This document shows positions 24,303 through 34,357 of a stretch of DNA of 64,000 nt, piece after piece. Source of the DNA: Rotaria sordida. Taxonomy: Eukaryota > Rotifera > Eurotatoria > Philodinida > Philodinidae. Below the pieces are notes generated by a model. That model was given only the letters and a program-made list of their open reading frames with translations. It did no database searches and was not told where the DNA came from. The stretch lies in NCBI GenBank assembly GCA_905250125.1, contig CAJNOL010000535.1, positions 61,719 to 125,718 on the forward strand. The letters are read 5' to 3'. The translations under genes and the position numbers were made by a program. Within the stretch, counting starts at the first letter, position 1, and every line of letters starts with the position of its first letter.

Positions 24303-24827
24303 CTATTTATCTTTCACGGTATTCGATTGATGTCGAGTGAAAAAAAGAACTATCATCCATGTTGCAGCAAATATTAAATCAGTAAGAAGTTGTCCTTTCA
24401 AATCTTTTTGTAGTGCTTGAACTCGAGCTTCAACACATATTCTCCATGTAGCTAATAATAAATGTATTAAAATACAACCTTTGGAGAAATATCTAAATTG
24501 AATAAAAATTAAAGAAAACAAAAACATGATTCGATAAAAAAGAAATCATGCAATTGAATTTTACCGTTGCAATTCGATTTGTTCAAGATGAGATATCATA
24601 TAAAGAAGAATAGCAATGAAGATAAGCATCATACCCACAAGCGATTCAGATGTTTGTATAAGTTGAGATTTCGCATCTTCATCAGTTAAATGCAATTTTT
24701 CTGTAACCCCTTCGCTATGTAACAAACGGGCAAGAGTGCTTACACTGAACACCATAAATGAACCCGTGAAAACATCGATAAAAGCATGAAATAAACAAAC
24801 TATACGAAATAATGACCACGAAGACAT
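24303..24827 (-). CDS. four-pass membrane protein, unrecognised
   Basis: Two exons, 24565-24827 and 24303-24492, joined at CG|GTAAAA and TTTAG|A; 453 nt, 150 aa. Four hydrophobic segments: about residues 5-37 (FRIVCLFHAFIDVFTGSFMV), 63-80 (LVGMMLIFIAILLYM), 88-106 (KGCILIHLLLATW) and 125-143 (LLTDLIFAATWMIVLFF). A charged loop between segments 1 and 2 contains LTDEDAKSQLIQTSES and another between 3 and 4 contains EARVQALQKDLKGQ. Embedded charged residues in the helices and balanced codon use argue for a real gene. I do not recognise the family. The opposite-strand frame at 24105-24377 is a shadow. Confidence 0.72.
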
Positions 24828-25141
24828 TTTGTGAATACTAAATTATTTATTTATTGTTTATCTGTTGACTTGTAGTGATAATTGACATTTAATCTGTTCA
24901 TTCTTTCTTTCTTTCATTTTCTATAAGAATATTTTTGGCCAACAAGAATAAATACAGAAGCCTCCACTATAAAAAAAAACATGTTTTTTGTAATCAAGAA
25001 AAACTAATTAAAATTGTACTTTATTTCAATTATTATCTGTTCAGAAGGAACCAAGGATGTTAGTTTTACTTATTTATATTATATTGTTTGAATAACTAAA
25101 ACTCTTTTATTAGCATCTATGAAATGTAGGATTAAAATAAT
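24828..25141. other. intergenic
   Basis: About 310 bp of AT-rich upstream sequence of the four-pass protein gene, with CTTT repeats near 24900. It may include that gene's promoter, but no defined element is visible. Confidence 0.35.
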
Positions 25142-25760
25142 CTTACGAGGGAAGTCTTATAACTCGTTTTCGAGTCGAGTCTATATGTATTATGTAGGCT
25201 ATGAATATCCTGAAAAGATTTTACTACGGCGGAAAACTGCACTCTTGTGATATTTTTTAAAAACAAATGCCGTAGTCCGTCTCAGGAACATCAGAAAAAC
25301 TTATTTTCAAATTTCGACTTGAAACTTTGCATAGAGATAGACCTTAACAAGAATAGTTTTTTGTAAACGTTTCAAATCTTATTGCTGGTTTTACTCTAAT
25401 ATACAACTATTGTCATAGCATGTCTTCTACATTCCTCAAATAAATCGGCAGATCTGATGTTTTTTTTTTTAGGATAGAAGCAAATCAAAAGAATTGAAAC
25501 TCTCACCATAAGCTACTCTTGTTAAATCCTGCCTCGATGCAAAGTTTCAAGTCGAAATTCGACAATCAGTTTTTCTAGTGTTCTTGATGGAGATCACAGC
25601 ATTCATTTAGTTGCTAACTTTGGGGTACAATGCATTGAAGGTAGCGCCACTTTCAATGTATTGTTGTACCTTAGAGCTGCCAGATCTCTTCTTAGTCTGC
25701 ATAATGCACATAGGCTCGACTCAAAATCGATTTATTAGTTGGAGGACTTTTCTCGTGAGT
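25142..25760. repeat. foldback element, family A copy 2
   Basis: Inverted repeat: the left end CTTACGAGGGAAGTCTTATA then GAGTCGAG pairs with the right end, inverted, ACTCACGAGAAAAGTCCTCC then GAGTCGAG. The internal pairs share AATTTCGACTTGAAACTTTGCAT and AACATCAGAAAAACT blocks. It matches the elements at 3540-3995 and 54454-55026. No coding sequence. Confidence 0.8.
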
Positions 25761-26237
25761 TCTTCAATAGTAATATCATATGTTTAAATTTTATATGCTT
25801 CAAAAAATTATCATTAAGTATTTCAAATAACTTTGTATGAAATTACACAAATACAGTTAATATAAAAAATCAACTTAAGAAATTTTCGTATTTTAAAATT
25901 CTACTTAGTTATACACAATTATTTCATCTTTATTTTTTTTTCTTTTCGAATACAATGAATAATATTCTCATCTATAGATAACTGCTTATACATGCCATAA
26001 TAATCATTATCATCATTTCATTCGTTTTTTTTCGTGTTACTACAGATGATATTCAATGGTATCAATCAAAAAAACTTTCATATACTACATTCCATCGTTA
26101 TCTCTATTTTTCCTCTCTCTTTCTCTCTTCTAGCGGCTTTTTATTTTCAGACATATTCAATTCATTTTTTCGTATATAATTGTCGTTATCTATTGCTTGT
26201 GGGTTTGTACATCACTCGTCTTTTGAATATACAACTA
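25761..26237. other. 5' flank of putative myristoylated protein gene
   Basis: Includes pyrimidine tracts ending in CTATAG (near 25977) and CTTCTAG (near 26130) that could be acceptors of 5' UTR introns. The open frame extends upstream from 26034, but the hydrophobic sequence it would add looks non-coding. Confidence 0.4.
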
Positions 26238-26750
26238 ATGGGTGCTAAATTAGGCAAAAGTAAAAGTTTATTGATCTCAGAAAAAATTAATGAACAAGAT
26301 AAATCAATGATCACAAATTCAAATAATCATACCAATGGTACAATAATAACATTGGAAAAAAAGTTTAAAAAGAACACGGAAAAATCTTCAAATAAAAAAT
26401 CATCAAATACAAAGGTAGATAAATATACAAGTACAGATGGTGGTATAATATCACCATTACCATCATCATCTATTAAACAACTCGTTGATGGCTCTAGATG
26501 TAATAATCTTTTGTCTGATGTTCACACTGTCGAAACAAATTCAATTTATCAATCTGAAACACCAAGTAAAGATGTACTAGAATTTCGCAATGCTTGTATT
26601 CGACGTGGTATTATTTCTCCAGAAACGAATAATTTTATTTTACTAACATCAAAGGAACAAAACTATCAAGTAAATACTGTCAATGAATCGACAAATGAAA
26701 CTACAACAAGAGCAGTCGGTACGAATAATGCACAAGTTCAAAATGAATAA
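26238..26750 (+). CDS. putative N-myristoylated, mostly disordered protein
   Basis: Single-exon frame of 170 aa if started at the ATG 26238, giving MGAKLGKSKSLL. Gly at position 2 and Lys at 7 resemble an N-myristoylation signal of the BASP1/MARCKS style, although position 6 is Gly rather than Ser. Most of the chain is polar, Ser/Asn/Thr/Lys-rich and probably unstructured. One patch near the C-terminal third, VLEFRNACIRRGIISPE, looks more ordered. The open frame continues 68 codons upstream to 26034, but that part is Phe/Tyr-rich and atypical, so the inner start is preferred. I do not recognise the family. Confidence 0.6.
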   Translation: MGAKLGKSKSLLISEKINEQDKSMITNSNNHTNGTIITLEKKFKKNTEKSSNKKSSNTKVDKYTSTDGGIISPLPSSSIKQLVDGSRCNNLLSDVHTVETNSIYQSETPSKDVLEFRNACIRRGIISPETNNFILLTSKEQNYQVNTVNESTNETTTRAVGTNNAQVQNE

Positions 26751-29440
26751 CAAGTTGAATCGTAAAAAAAACAATACTAATAATAGTCGAAAAATATTTT
26801 CTTTTATTTGTTTTTTAGAGATTATGAAAGCAAATATTAGTCAAAAAATCTATTAAATCAATACATTTTTCAATCATCGAACTCAAACTTGGTTAATCAA
26901 GATTCATCGTTTTTTTTTTCTTCAGTCTCATTTCATGTTAGTTATTTGTTTTCTATTGTAATAGAGTATCTTTATCATTTCATTGCATTATTCTTTTAAA
27001 GAATTATTCTAATTGCTTCAATTTTTTACAGATATGATTTTCGAAAGTATTAGAAAATATTAATATATAATAGCTTAAGGGGTCCTTGCCTCATTGCCGA
27101 GGCTTCTCGGAAGTGATTCTACGAAAAATTATGAAGGATAGAGATATGGGGAGGGGGGAGGGAAGGGAAGGGGAGGTCGCAATGGTCAAAAGCTCCTTTT
27201 CTCCTACAAAACTCTATATTTTATTCTTGCAAGTTGCATTTTTTATGACAGCTAGGATCAAATCGAGATGCGTGATTTTTTTTCCTGTCAAAAATATCGT
27301 TTGTAGAGATCAACAAAAGCAAAAAAAATACTCGAAGTATCGTTAAAACACGTATTTTTTTTTCAATGGCTGGCAAATTTCGTAGGAACAATATTTTGAA
27401 GAAAAATAACATACACCTCAATTTGATCTGAGTACTCATGAAAAACCCTTGAGCTCAATCGGACTTACCGTGTGGAAAAAAAAGAAGAAAAACTCCAGTT
27501 TTTTTTTCGTTAAAAAAAAATTGATTTTGAGGAAAATACAAAACAATCTTTCTTTTACGTACCAGAACTTTTTTCCTTCAACTAAAGTGATCGACAACAA
27601 CTGGTCGTGTTCAATAGTGTTAGAAGACCATGACCCATGCTCTCAGCATCTTTAGAAATTATCATTAGAACAATTTCACATGCAACGAATAATTGTAGTG
27701 CGAGTTTTTCGAGAGTTGAGTTTAGAAAAAGTGCCAACTAACAACAAAGAGTATTCGAAAAATAAAAAATTTTAATTCTAACATCCGACAAGGGAAAATT
27801 CTTATTGAAATACATCAATGAAATACAGGATAATCTGATATAGAGTTCGATGGTGATTTCAACAATTACTCGAAATAGGATCCTTTAAATCATTAGATTA
27901 ATACGAAAATTTTAAATATATTTTGAGAAATTTTCACTATTGAATTGTTGAGATTAAAGACGCCACATATTTATATACATAAACAAAACATTATTATACA
28001 TCTATACTAAAATCTTTAATCTCAAGAATGAAAAAAAACTAAAGTTTTTCTATATAGATTTAAGAACTTTTTGTATTTATCTGATGATTTTACCATTGCA
28101 GTAGCATTCAATTTATTCGCTTACCAGTATGCATATGCATAAAATTCGTGTCATCATATTGTATAAATAGTTATATGTTATTTGATGAGTTTTATTCATA
28201 TATTGAAGTGAAAGAAAGATGAACATTCTTCATTTGAAAAACAATAAATTCTTAATGTTTGAAGAATTAAAACAAACTCCGTATATTTGATCATATTAAT
28301 AAAAATCATTAGTTGCATCGATTATAAAATGCAGAATATATACGTTAAGAATTCTAGTACCTTTTATTTTCAGAATTGAGAAAATCAATCTTGCAGTTTA
28401 GAAATTCAATGTAAAAGTAATGTATATATGATCTAGTACAACATTTAGTAGTTACTTAAAAAATTGGCTGAGGATTTTAACTAGAATATCTATAACATCT
28501 AAATAACTAAATCTAAGGCTCGCGTAATTTTGCAGTTCTTTCATTGGTGCTTCGGATTACACATCTGATAATTATAAAATTCACTATAGTTACTTGACAG
28601 CGTACGTTGGCTTTGAAAAATATACAATTCAATGAGTCTTCATCTTCTTTTTCTAAAAGTGGAAATTGCAGCTCTCTATCTTGTTTCTATAAAAAGTTAT
28701 ATAAGCAACAATCTCCAACCACCTTTTTTTTGTCATGAAATGGAGATTAGTACAAAACAAAAATAATCACTTTTCGTGTATATTTTTTCATTTCTTTACT
28801 TAATGCTCTCTACTTGATTCTTAGTATATCATTAAAGTATGCTATAATCTTTATTCTAATCATATAAATCATCATTGTATTATTCATATTATCACGTTCG
28901 TTTTCTATGATCACATTCTTTAAACATACATGCAAACTTTATAGTATTTTGATTTTGCTCTAACATAGTTCTATAGAAATATTCTTATTAATCAACATGA
29001 TTTCAATGAATAATAAGAAAAATATGCTTTGATTTAAATACATTTTTTTGTTTTTGTTTTTCATTAGATAATATAATCACCAGACGTATTAAAGACAATA
29101 ATAAGTATGAGACTGAAAGAAATAGTAATAATAATAAAAACAAACGCAAAAATAGGAATTATTTTTAGGATCAAAAATAAAAAAGAGACAAGACAAAGAA
29201 AGATACTGTTTAAAAAAATTAATAATAAATGCTAATTTACATGTGTAATCTCGTATTGAATAATCTTCGATAAATACTAAATGTTATATAATTTTCATTA
29301 TAAATTTTAATGATAATATGTTCTTAACGTGACCAGCACGTTGGATAAACAGGAAAACAACAAAATAAAAACATATTTTGAAATAATCTGAGACGATTCT
29401 TTTATGGTTTTTTGAAAAAGAAAAAGAAAAATAAAGAATG
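26751..29440. other. intergenic with small inverted repeats
   Basis: A short inverted repeat of about 190 bp lies at 27245-27435 (GATCAAATCGAGATG pairs with an inverted copy near 27410-27430). A G-rich purine tract sits at 27146-27175. A 13-bp perfect inverted pair TTGAGATTAAAGA lies at 27948-27960 and 28013-28025. The remainder to 29440 is very AT-rich and contains no supportable gene. Confidence 0.45.
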
Positions 29441-32400
29441 TCATCCTATCACTGGCAATATGGAATTTGATGAAGATGAAATCGATGATGATTCAACGAC
29501 AAGAGAAGATGTTGTTGATGATATTGATGATGATGATGAATTATATAAACCTTCAACTCGTGTACCTGGTCCTAAACGATATTCTCTTCCACGCCATATA
29601 ACTGTCGATGAACCAGTGAATGCTTTAAAATAGATGTAAAATGATGAAAATTCTCGAATAAGCCATGCAATAGCAAATTCAAATTTTGAAAAAGGAAGTG
29701 GACCACCCTAAATAATAGATATTTATTTAAAAATTAAATTTTTTTTTAAGTTAATTTACTTGTACTAGTCGAAGCATAAGATAATCAGAAATAAACCATA
29801 TTAAAATATGACAAGCAGCAACAACAAGAGAATTCCATTCAAATAAATAATTTGTAACAATACCAGCTAATATAGCTGATGTAAATGATTCTTGTAATGG
29901 TTCAATATAAGCTAATGGACTTAAACGCATTCTTAATTTACACCATCGAATCATTCGATCAGCCCATGATGATATAGAATAATTACCAGAATTTTGTTGT
30001 GCAGGTGTTGGTGCAACACGTAATTTTAAACCTTGTTTAGTTATTTCATTTGCAAGATAATAATCTTCAGCAATATAATGACCAAAAGCTTTTAGACCGC
30101 CAACTCGATCAATACAATCTTTACGTATTAAACAAGACATTCCAGTTACACAATTTATACCTATTAAATTAATTGTCATATACATACGAGCATGTTGTGT
30201 ACCAAAATAAACCTAGAAAAAAACGATATATCATTAACTTTCAATATAAATTTTATAAGATCAAACATATGAAACAGATAAGATTATGAGGACTTACTGA
30301 GATTTGCTTGACCAGTAGTAGTAGTAGACAGATAAGATTAATTCATGAGAAAGGAGGGGGGGGGAGAGGACATTTTAAAAACTATATTCTGAACCTATTT
30401 TTTAGTTGATCTTGATTGTTAATATGACCTACTACCGACTTCAGTCAATTGACCTAGGATTAACTCATCATGTTACCACGCTACATAGTGGTGGATTGTG
30501 AAACTTTGAAAATACTCAAATAACAATGTCAGATAATTTCAAATACAAAAATAAATATTGTCATTCGACTTAGCATGATGAATTATCCCTGTCAAGATGT
30601 TCTTCAGAGTGATCCAAGGTCAATTGGCTGAAAATGGGTGATCTCAAGAAAACCTTTATAACAAGTTAGCAATGTCGACCTTGCATAGATCGAAAGAGAA
30701 CAATTTTTTTCTATCTATTGATTATATTAATAATCAAGATCAACTTGAAAATGAAATCAGTATATCGTTTTTAAAATATTCATCAAGAATCAATCAAATT
30801 TCAGTAAGTATTTATACGCCTGAGTCTTCTCTTTCTAATAGTAAAAATTGCAAATCTCTGCCGTATTTATATTAAAAATTTATTCAAATAATATCTTATA
30901 ACTCTTCTGTTTTAAAAATGTACAATAGTACAAGTACGATGAATCGACATTAATATCTGGTATTTCGCTACCACACACTTTTTTTTTGCTAAAGGTAAAA
31001 ATCTAAAAAGGTGTCAAGGTTTTTTCTATTCGTTTTATTTATTTATTTTCTTTTTGTTTTGATTCAGCATCTAAAAATTAATGTCAAAGACAAACCTTTT
31101 CAACTGTTCCAGCAAAACCTTTTCTATTATGAGTAAATGGTAGTTGATGAACAAGACCAACATCATCAGTCATATACAAAACCATTTCATACAATGTATC
31201 TTCATGCATCATTAAACCACTATCTGAGATTAAAAATAATGGATATTGAGCTTTTTCATAAGCTGCTAACATATTAGATATTTTTGGATTTATTATTTCT
31301 GTTGTTCCAGATTTTAATGATCCATCACCGGATGAAAGTTTTTTTGAGACTATATACAAAAACAAAAACAAAAGAAACAATGAAAATTTATATTTATAAA
31401 AGAAATTATGTAGAAAAAAAAAACGATAATATAAATATTGATTATCAAAAAAAAAACGAGAGTTGTTATTTTTACATACCACAACATAAAGTTTGTTTTC
31501 GTAATGGAATTCGTTTATTTCTTGTTAAAATATCCTTGATATTTGTTATCAATCGAATATTATCATTATTTTGATCGTCATCATCAATCTCATTTTCCTG
31601 TCTTTTCTCTATTGATTGAGATCCTATTTAATATTTTTTTTTTTTCAAAATGATTATTACAATATCTATTTTATATTTATATACATACCAACAAATAATT
31701 GTGATTCAATATGTGGATGTTGTGCTCGAAGTCTTTCGATCATGTCAATCAAATTACTATCATATTCTTGTATACAAAAAAGTATTTCATACTAAAATGT
31801 AAACAAAAAAACAAACATATTAATCAAATAAATGAATATGAAATAGAATATATTCATACTCGAGGATATTTAAAATTAAAAAATGTCTTTAGATTATCAT
31901 ATAAATGTGGATCAATACATGTTAATGGTTTAATAATTGATATTCCAGGTAATTCTTTAAGATTGTTCGGTAATTTTTTTCGATGAAATTTATAAAAACT
32001 AAAATGAAATAAAAATTTTTCTTTTTTTCTCTTTAACATCAATATTCGTTGCTCTGAACAACAATGAATTTCAAGTGATCCTCTTAGACATACATTGAAA
32101 TATTTTTTTTTTTTACCACATATGTTTCTTTCTGTTTATCAGGGAAAAAGAAAATGTCTATTAATAATCGTTGTTTTTTTATTTATTCATTTGAAGTATA
32201 ATTTAGATTCTTTTATTCTTTTTTTTTTTGATCCCGAACAATAGGCGAAAAGTCTATTTTTTTAATTATAGTTGCATATGTCAATATACGTTTCGAGCAG
32301 ATGATCGTAATTTTTATAACGTTTTTCTTTGATTAATATTCTACTACTAATGTGTATCTCCAGATAGAAATAAGATCAAGTTAATACTATTGAATATATT

Positions 32401-34099
32401 AAGTGCTAACAACAATTGATTAATTCATTCATATAAAGAATGATATATATATATATACTAAGAAAGAAAACAAAAAATATTGATTAGACATGAATCGGTA
32501 ACTGTCACAGCAAATCATAATCGATTCGTCAAAAGGGAACTTCTCATATTTCCATTGTTGCTTTTTTTCTACCTGTCACTATGACAGAGAAGAAAGAAAA
32601 AAGTTTGTTTTTAATTCATTTAATATATAATAAATAAATGATCTATTCATATTTAAATGAAAATTATAGTCTTATTTAGAGAATTTCTATTATTATCTAA
32701 GATAAAATTTCTAAATTTAAATTAAAACAAGAAAGATCCTTTCTTACCCATAACTAAGTCCACCACAATGAATTAACCAAACCAATATGAGGACTGTTAT
32801 TGCCAAAACAAGACTGATAGTAAAGGCAATTGTATAAACAATATGAAGGAAAAACATGACCAACTATTATAGTAATAAATAGTACTGCAATGCAACTTTT
32901 TCATAGATCATTCATATTATGTTGGGTCATTTACTTTGATTTTCAATAATATAGAAAGTTGTACAGAACAACAGAAGAAAAAGCTGATTGACGGTTAGAT
33001 GAAAAGTAAAATTCAGTAAAAGAACGGAGTAAAAAAAAAAAAGGACAGTTGTGACTTCTTAGTAAATACGCGACAGAAAGAAACAACAGACGAGAGAGAA
33101 GTAATGCACTACTAACGGTTGTATTGAGTGTTTGCGCGAGTGAGAGAAATGAGACATTGGCCATGACGACCGTCTTTCATGTTATTTTTTTTTTATGCTT
33201 CTACGAACTCAGTTCAAAACACCTTTTTTTTCAGTTTCATCGTTCCCAAGGGTAACAAGAAACTAAAATACATATTGCGTTCTAAAAGATATCAAGAATA
33301 TTTCCTTACAAAACTAGTGTGTAATTTGAAAAGTGCAAAAGATACAAAAGACTGAATGAAATTCCTTAAATAACATCTCTGAACGGTACTAAAATTCCAA
33401 AAATAAACTGTTTTTTTTTACTATTTATCTTCAATAGAAATATAATTGTCTTGAATGGAAAATATGTATAAAAATAATAATAATAAAAAAAACTTTCCTA
33501 CGGGAAATTGTTAAAAATAAAATTCTCAAGAGTTCTGTTTTTTTTTTCATTTGTAGGTTAGTAAGCTAATCATTTTATAGTTTTAAGAAATGTTATTTCT
33601 TATGATTAATACTAATGTGTTTCCCTTCAAAATAATACATACATGTTATCTCTTTCCACTTTATATATATGTATCATTATGATGATCCATTGATTAATGA
33701 ATGATTCTTCATTCAAACAAAAAAAAATGAAATCTTGAAAGACATGTACATATATATATATATGTGATTCAGATAGAATCATCATTTTTATAACATTTTC
33801 ATATTTAAATAAATGGTGTATATATATCTCTATATTTACTTCGTAAACAGATTATATTTCAATAATTCTATTGAGAGCACTCTATTCAAATATTCACGTA
33901 TACAAAGAAAAAACAAATATTCACATTTAATATTTTTATTTTTCTTCAAATTCTATTAAACTTTTCCTTACCCATAAGCGAGACCAAGTAAATGGAATGT
34001 TCCAAGAAGTGCCCAACCAACAAGAAGTATATAGAAAAATATCTGTAAAGTGACATGAAAACCGTCACTACTACTACTATTACTTGTAATACCAAACAT
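29441..34099 (-). CDS. UGCG: ceramide glucosyltransferase (UDP-glucose:ceramide glucosyltransferase)
   Basis: GT21 enzyme transferring glucose from UDP-glucose to ceramide on the cytosolic face of the Golgi. Exons: first exon 1a 32748-32857 or 1b 33972-34099, then 31860-31998, 31689-31791, 31480-31623, 31096-31349, 29760-30212, 29441-29707. With 1a: 1470 nt, 489 aa. Visible signatures are the N-terminal anchor, GISIIKPLTCIDPHLYDNL, CIQEYDSN (D1), LFLISDSGLM (D2), INCVTGMSCLIRKD, AEDYYLA (D3) and RMIRW, the (Q/R)xxRW motif. C-terminal membrane segments and FSKFEFAIAWLIREF follow the human order. Unusual points are an insertion of about 65 residues (exon 31480-31623 plus the start of the next) before INPKIS, and a Ser-rich C-terminal tail. 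Human UGCG is 394 aa. The plus-strand acidic frame at 29412-29633 is only the shadow of the last exon. Confidence 0.95.
32748..32857 (-). other. UGCG: UGCG alternative first coding exon 1a
   Basis: Begins ATG at 32857 and encodes MFFLHIVYTIAFTISLVLAI followed by VLILVWLIHCGGLSYG, a hydrophobic signal anchor. It ends in TATGG|GTAAG (phase 2), which joins in frame to the exon at 31998. It is the nearer of two equivalent first exons. The upstream stretch 32943-33180 is probably promoter or 5' UTR. Confidence 0.85.
33972..34099 (-). other. UGCG: UGCG alternative first coding exon 1b
   Basis: Begins ATG at 34099. It encodes a Ser-rich lead (MFGITSNSSSSDGFHVTL) and then a hydrophobic anchor, IFFYILLVGWALLGTFHLLG, ending LAYG with the same TATGG|GTAAG donor and phase as exon 1a. 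It therefore splices in frame to the exon at 31998. Mutually exclusive use of 1a and 1b would give two N-termini with different lumenal tails and membrane anchors. A decayed copy of both exons lies at 46664-48025. Confidence 0.82.
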
Positions 34100-34295
34100 G
34101 GATTAATAATAAAATATCAGAACAGTACTGATAGAGACGAATAACACCACAGTAGTAAAAAAAGACATGAGTAATAAATAAAAGAGAAAAAAAACAGATC
34201 GTTGGCGTTTTTTTTTTTATTTATTACGTTCTTTTGCCCACAAGTTTAGACTATAGAGAATACGAACATATAATAAAAAACGTCATCATTAATAC

Positions 34296-34357
34296 CATGT
34301 TATGGGGATTTGAGACTCGCGTTCTTCTTCTTCTTCCTCATATTCTACACTTGGCAT
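34296..34357 (-). other. possible third alternative first exon upstream of UGCG
   Basis: The minus strand reads MPSVEYEEEEEERESQIPIT and then TG|GTATTAATG. It is short, acidic and relatively GC-rich, and ends in the same phase 2 as exons 1a and 1b, so it could splice to the UGCG exon at 31998 and would give an N-terminus lacking a membrane anchor. Phase agreement has a one-in-three chance and the donor is weak, so this is only a candidate. Confidence 0.3.

Noticed and set aside
29412-29633. Small acidic protein on the plus strand
   Set aside because: Reverse complement of the last UGCG exon, which has a correct acceptor and family match.
32943-33164. Minus-strand frame upstream of UGCG exon 1a
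   Set aside because: Probably promoter or 5' UTR; the corresponding region in the duplicate is not open and carries a tandem duplication.
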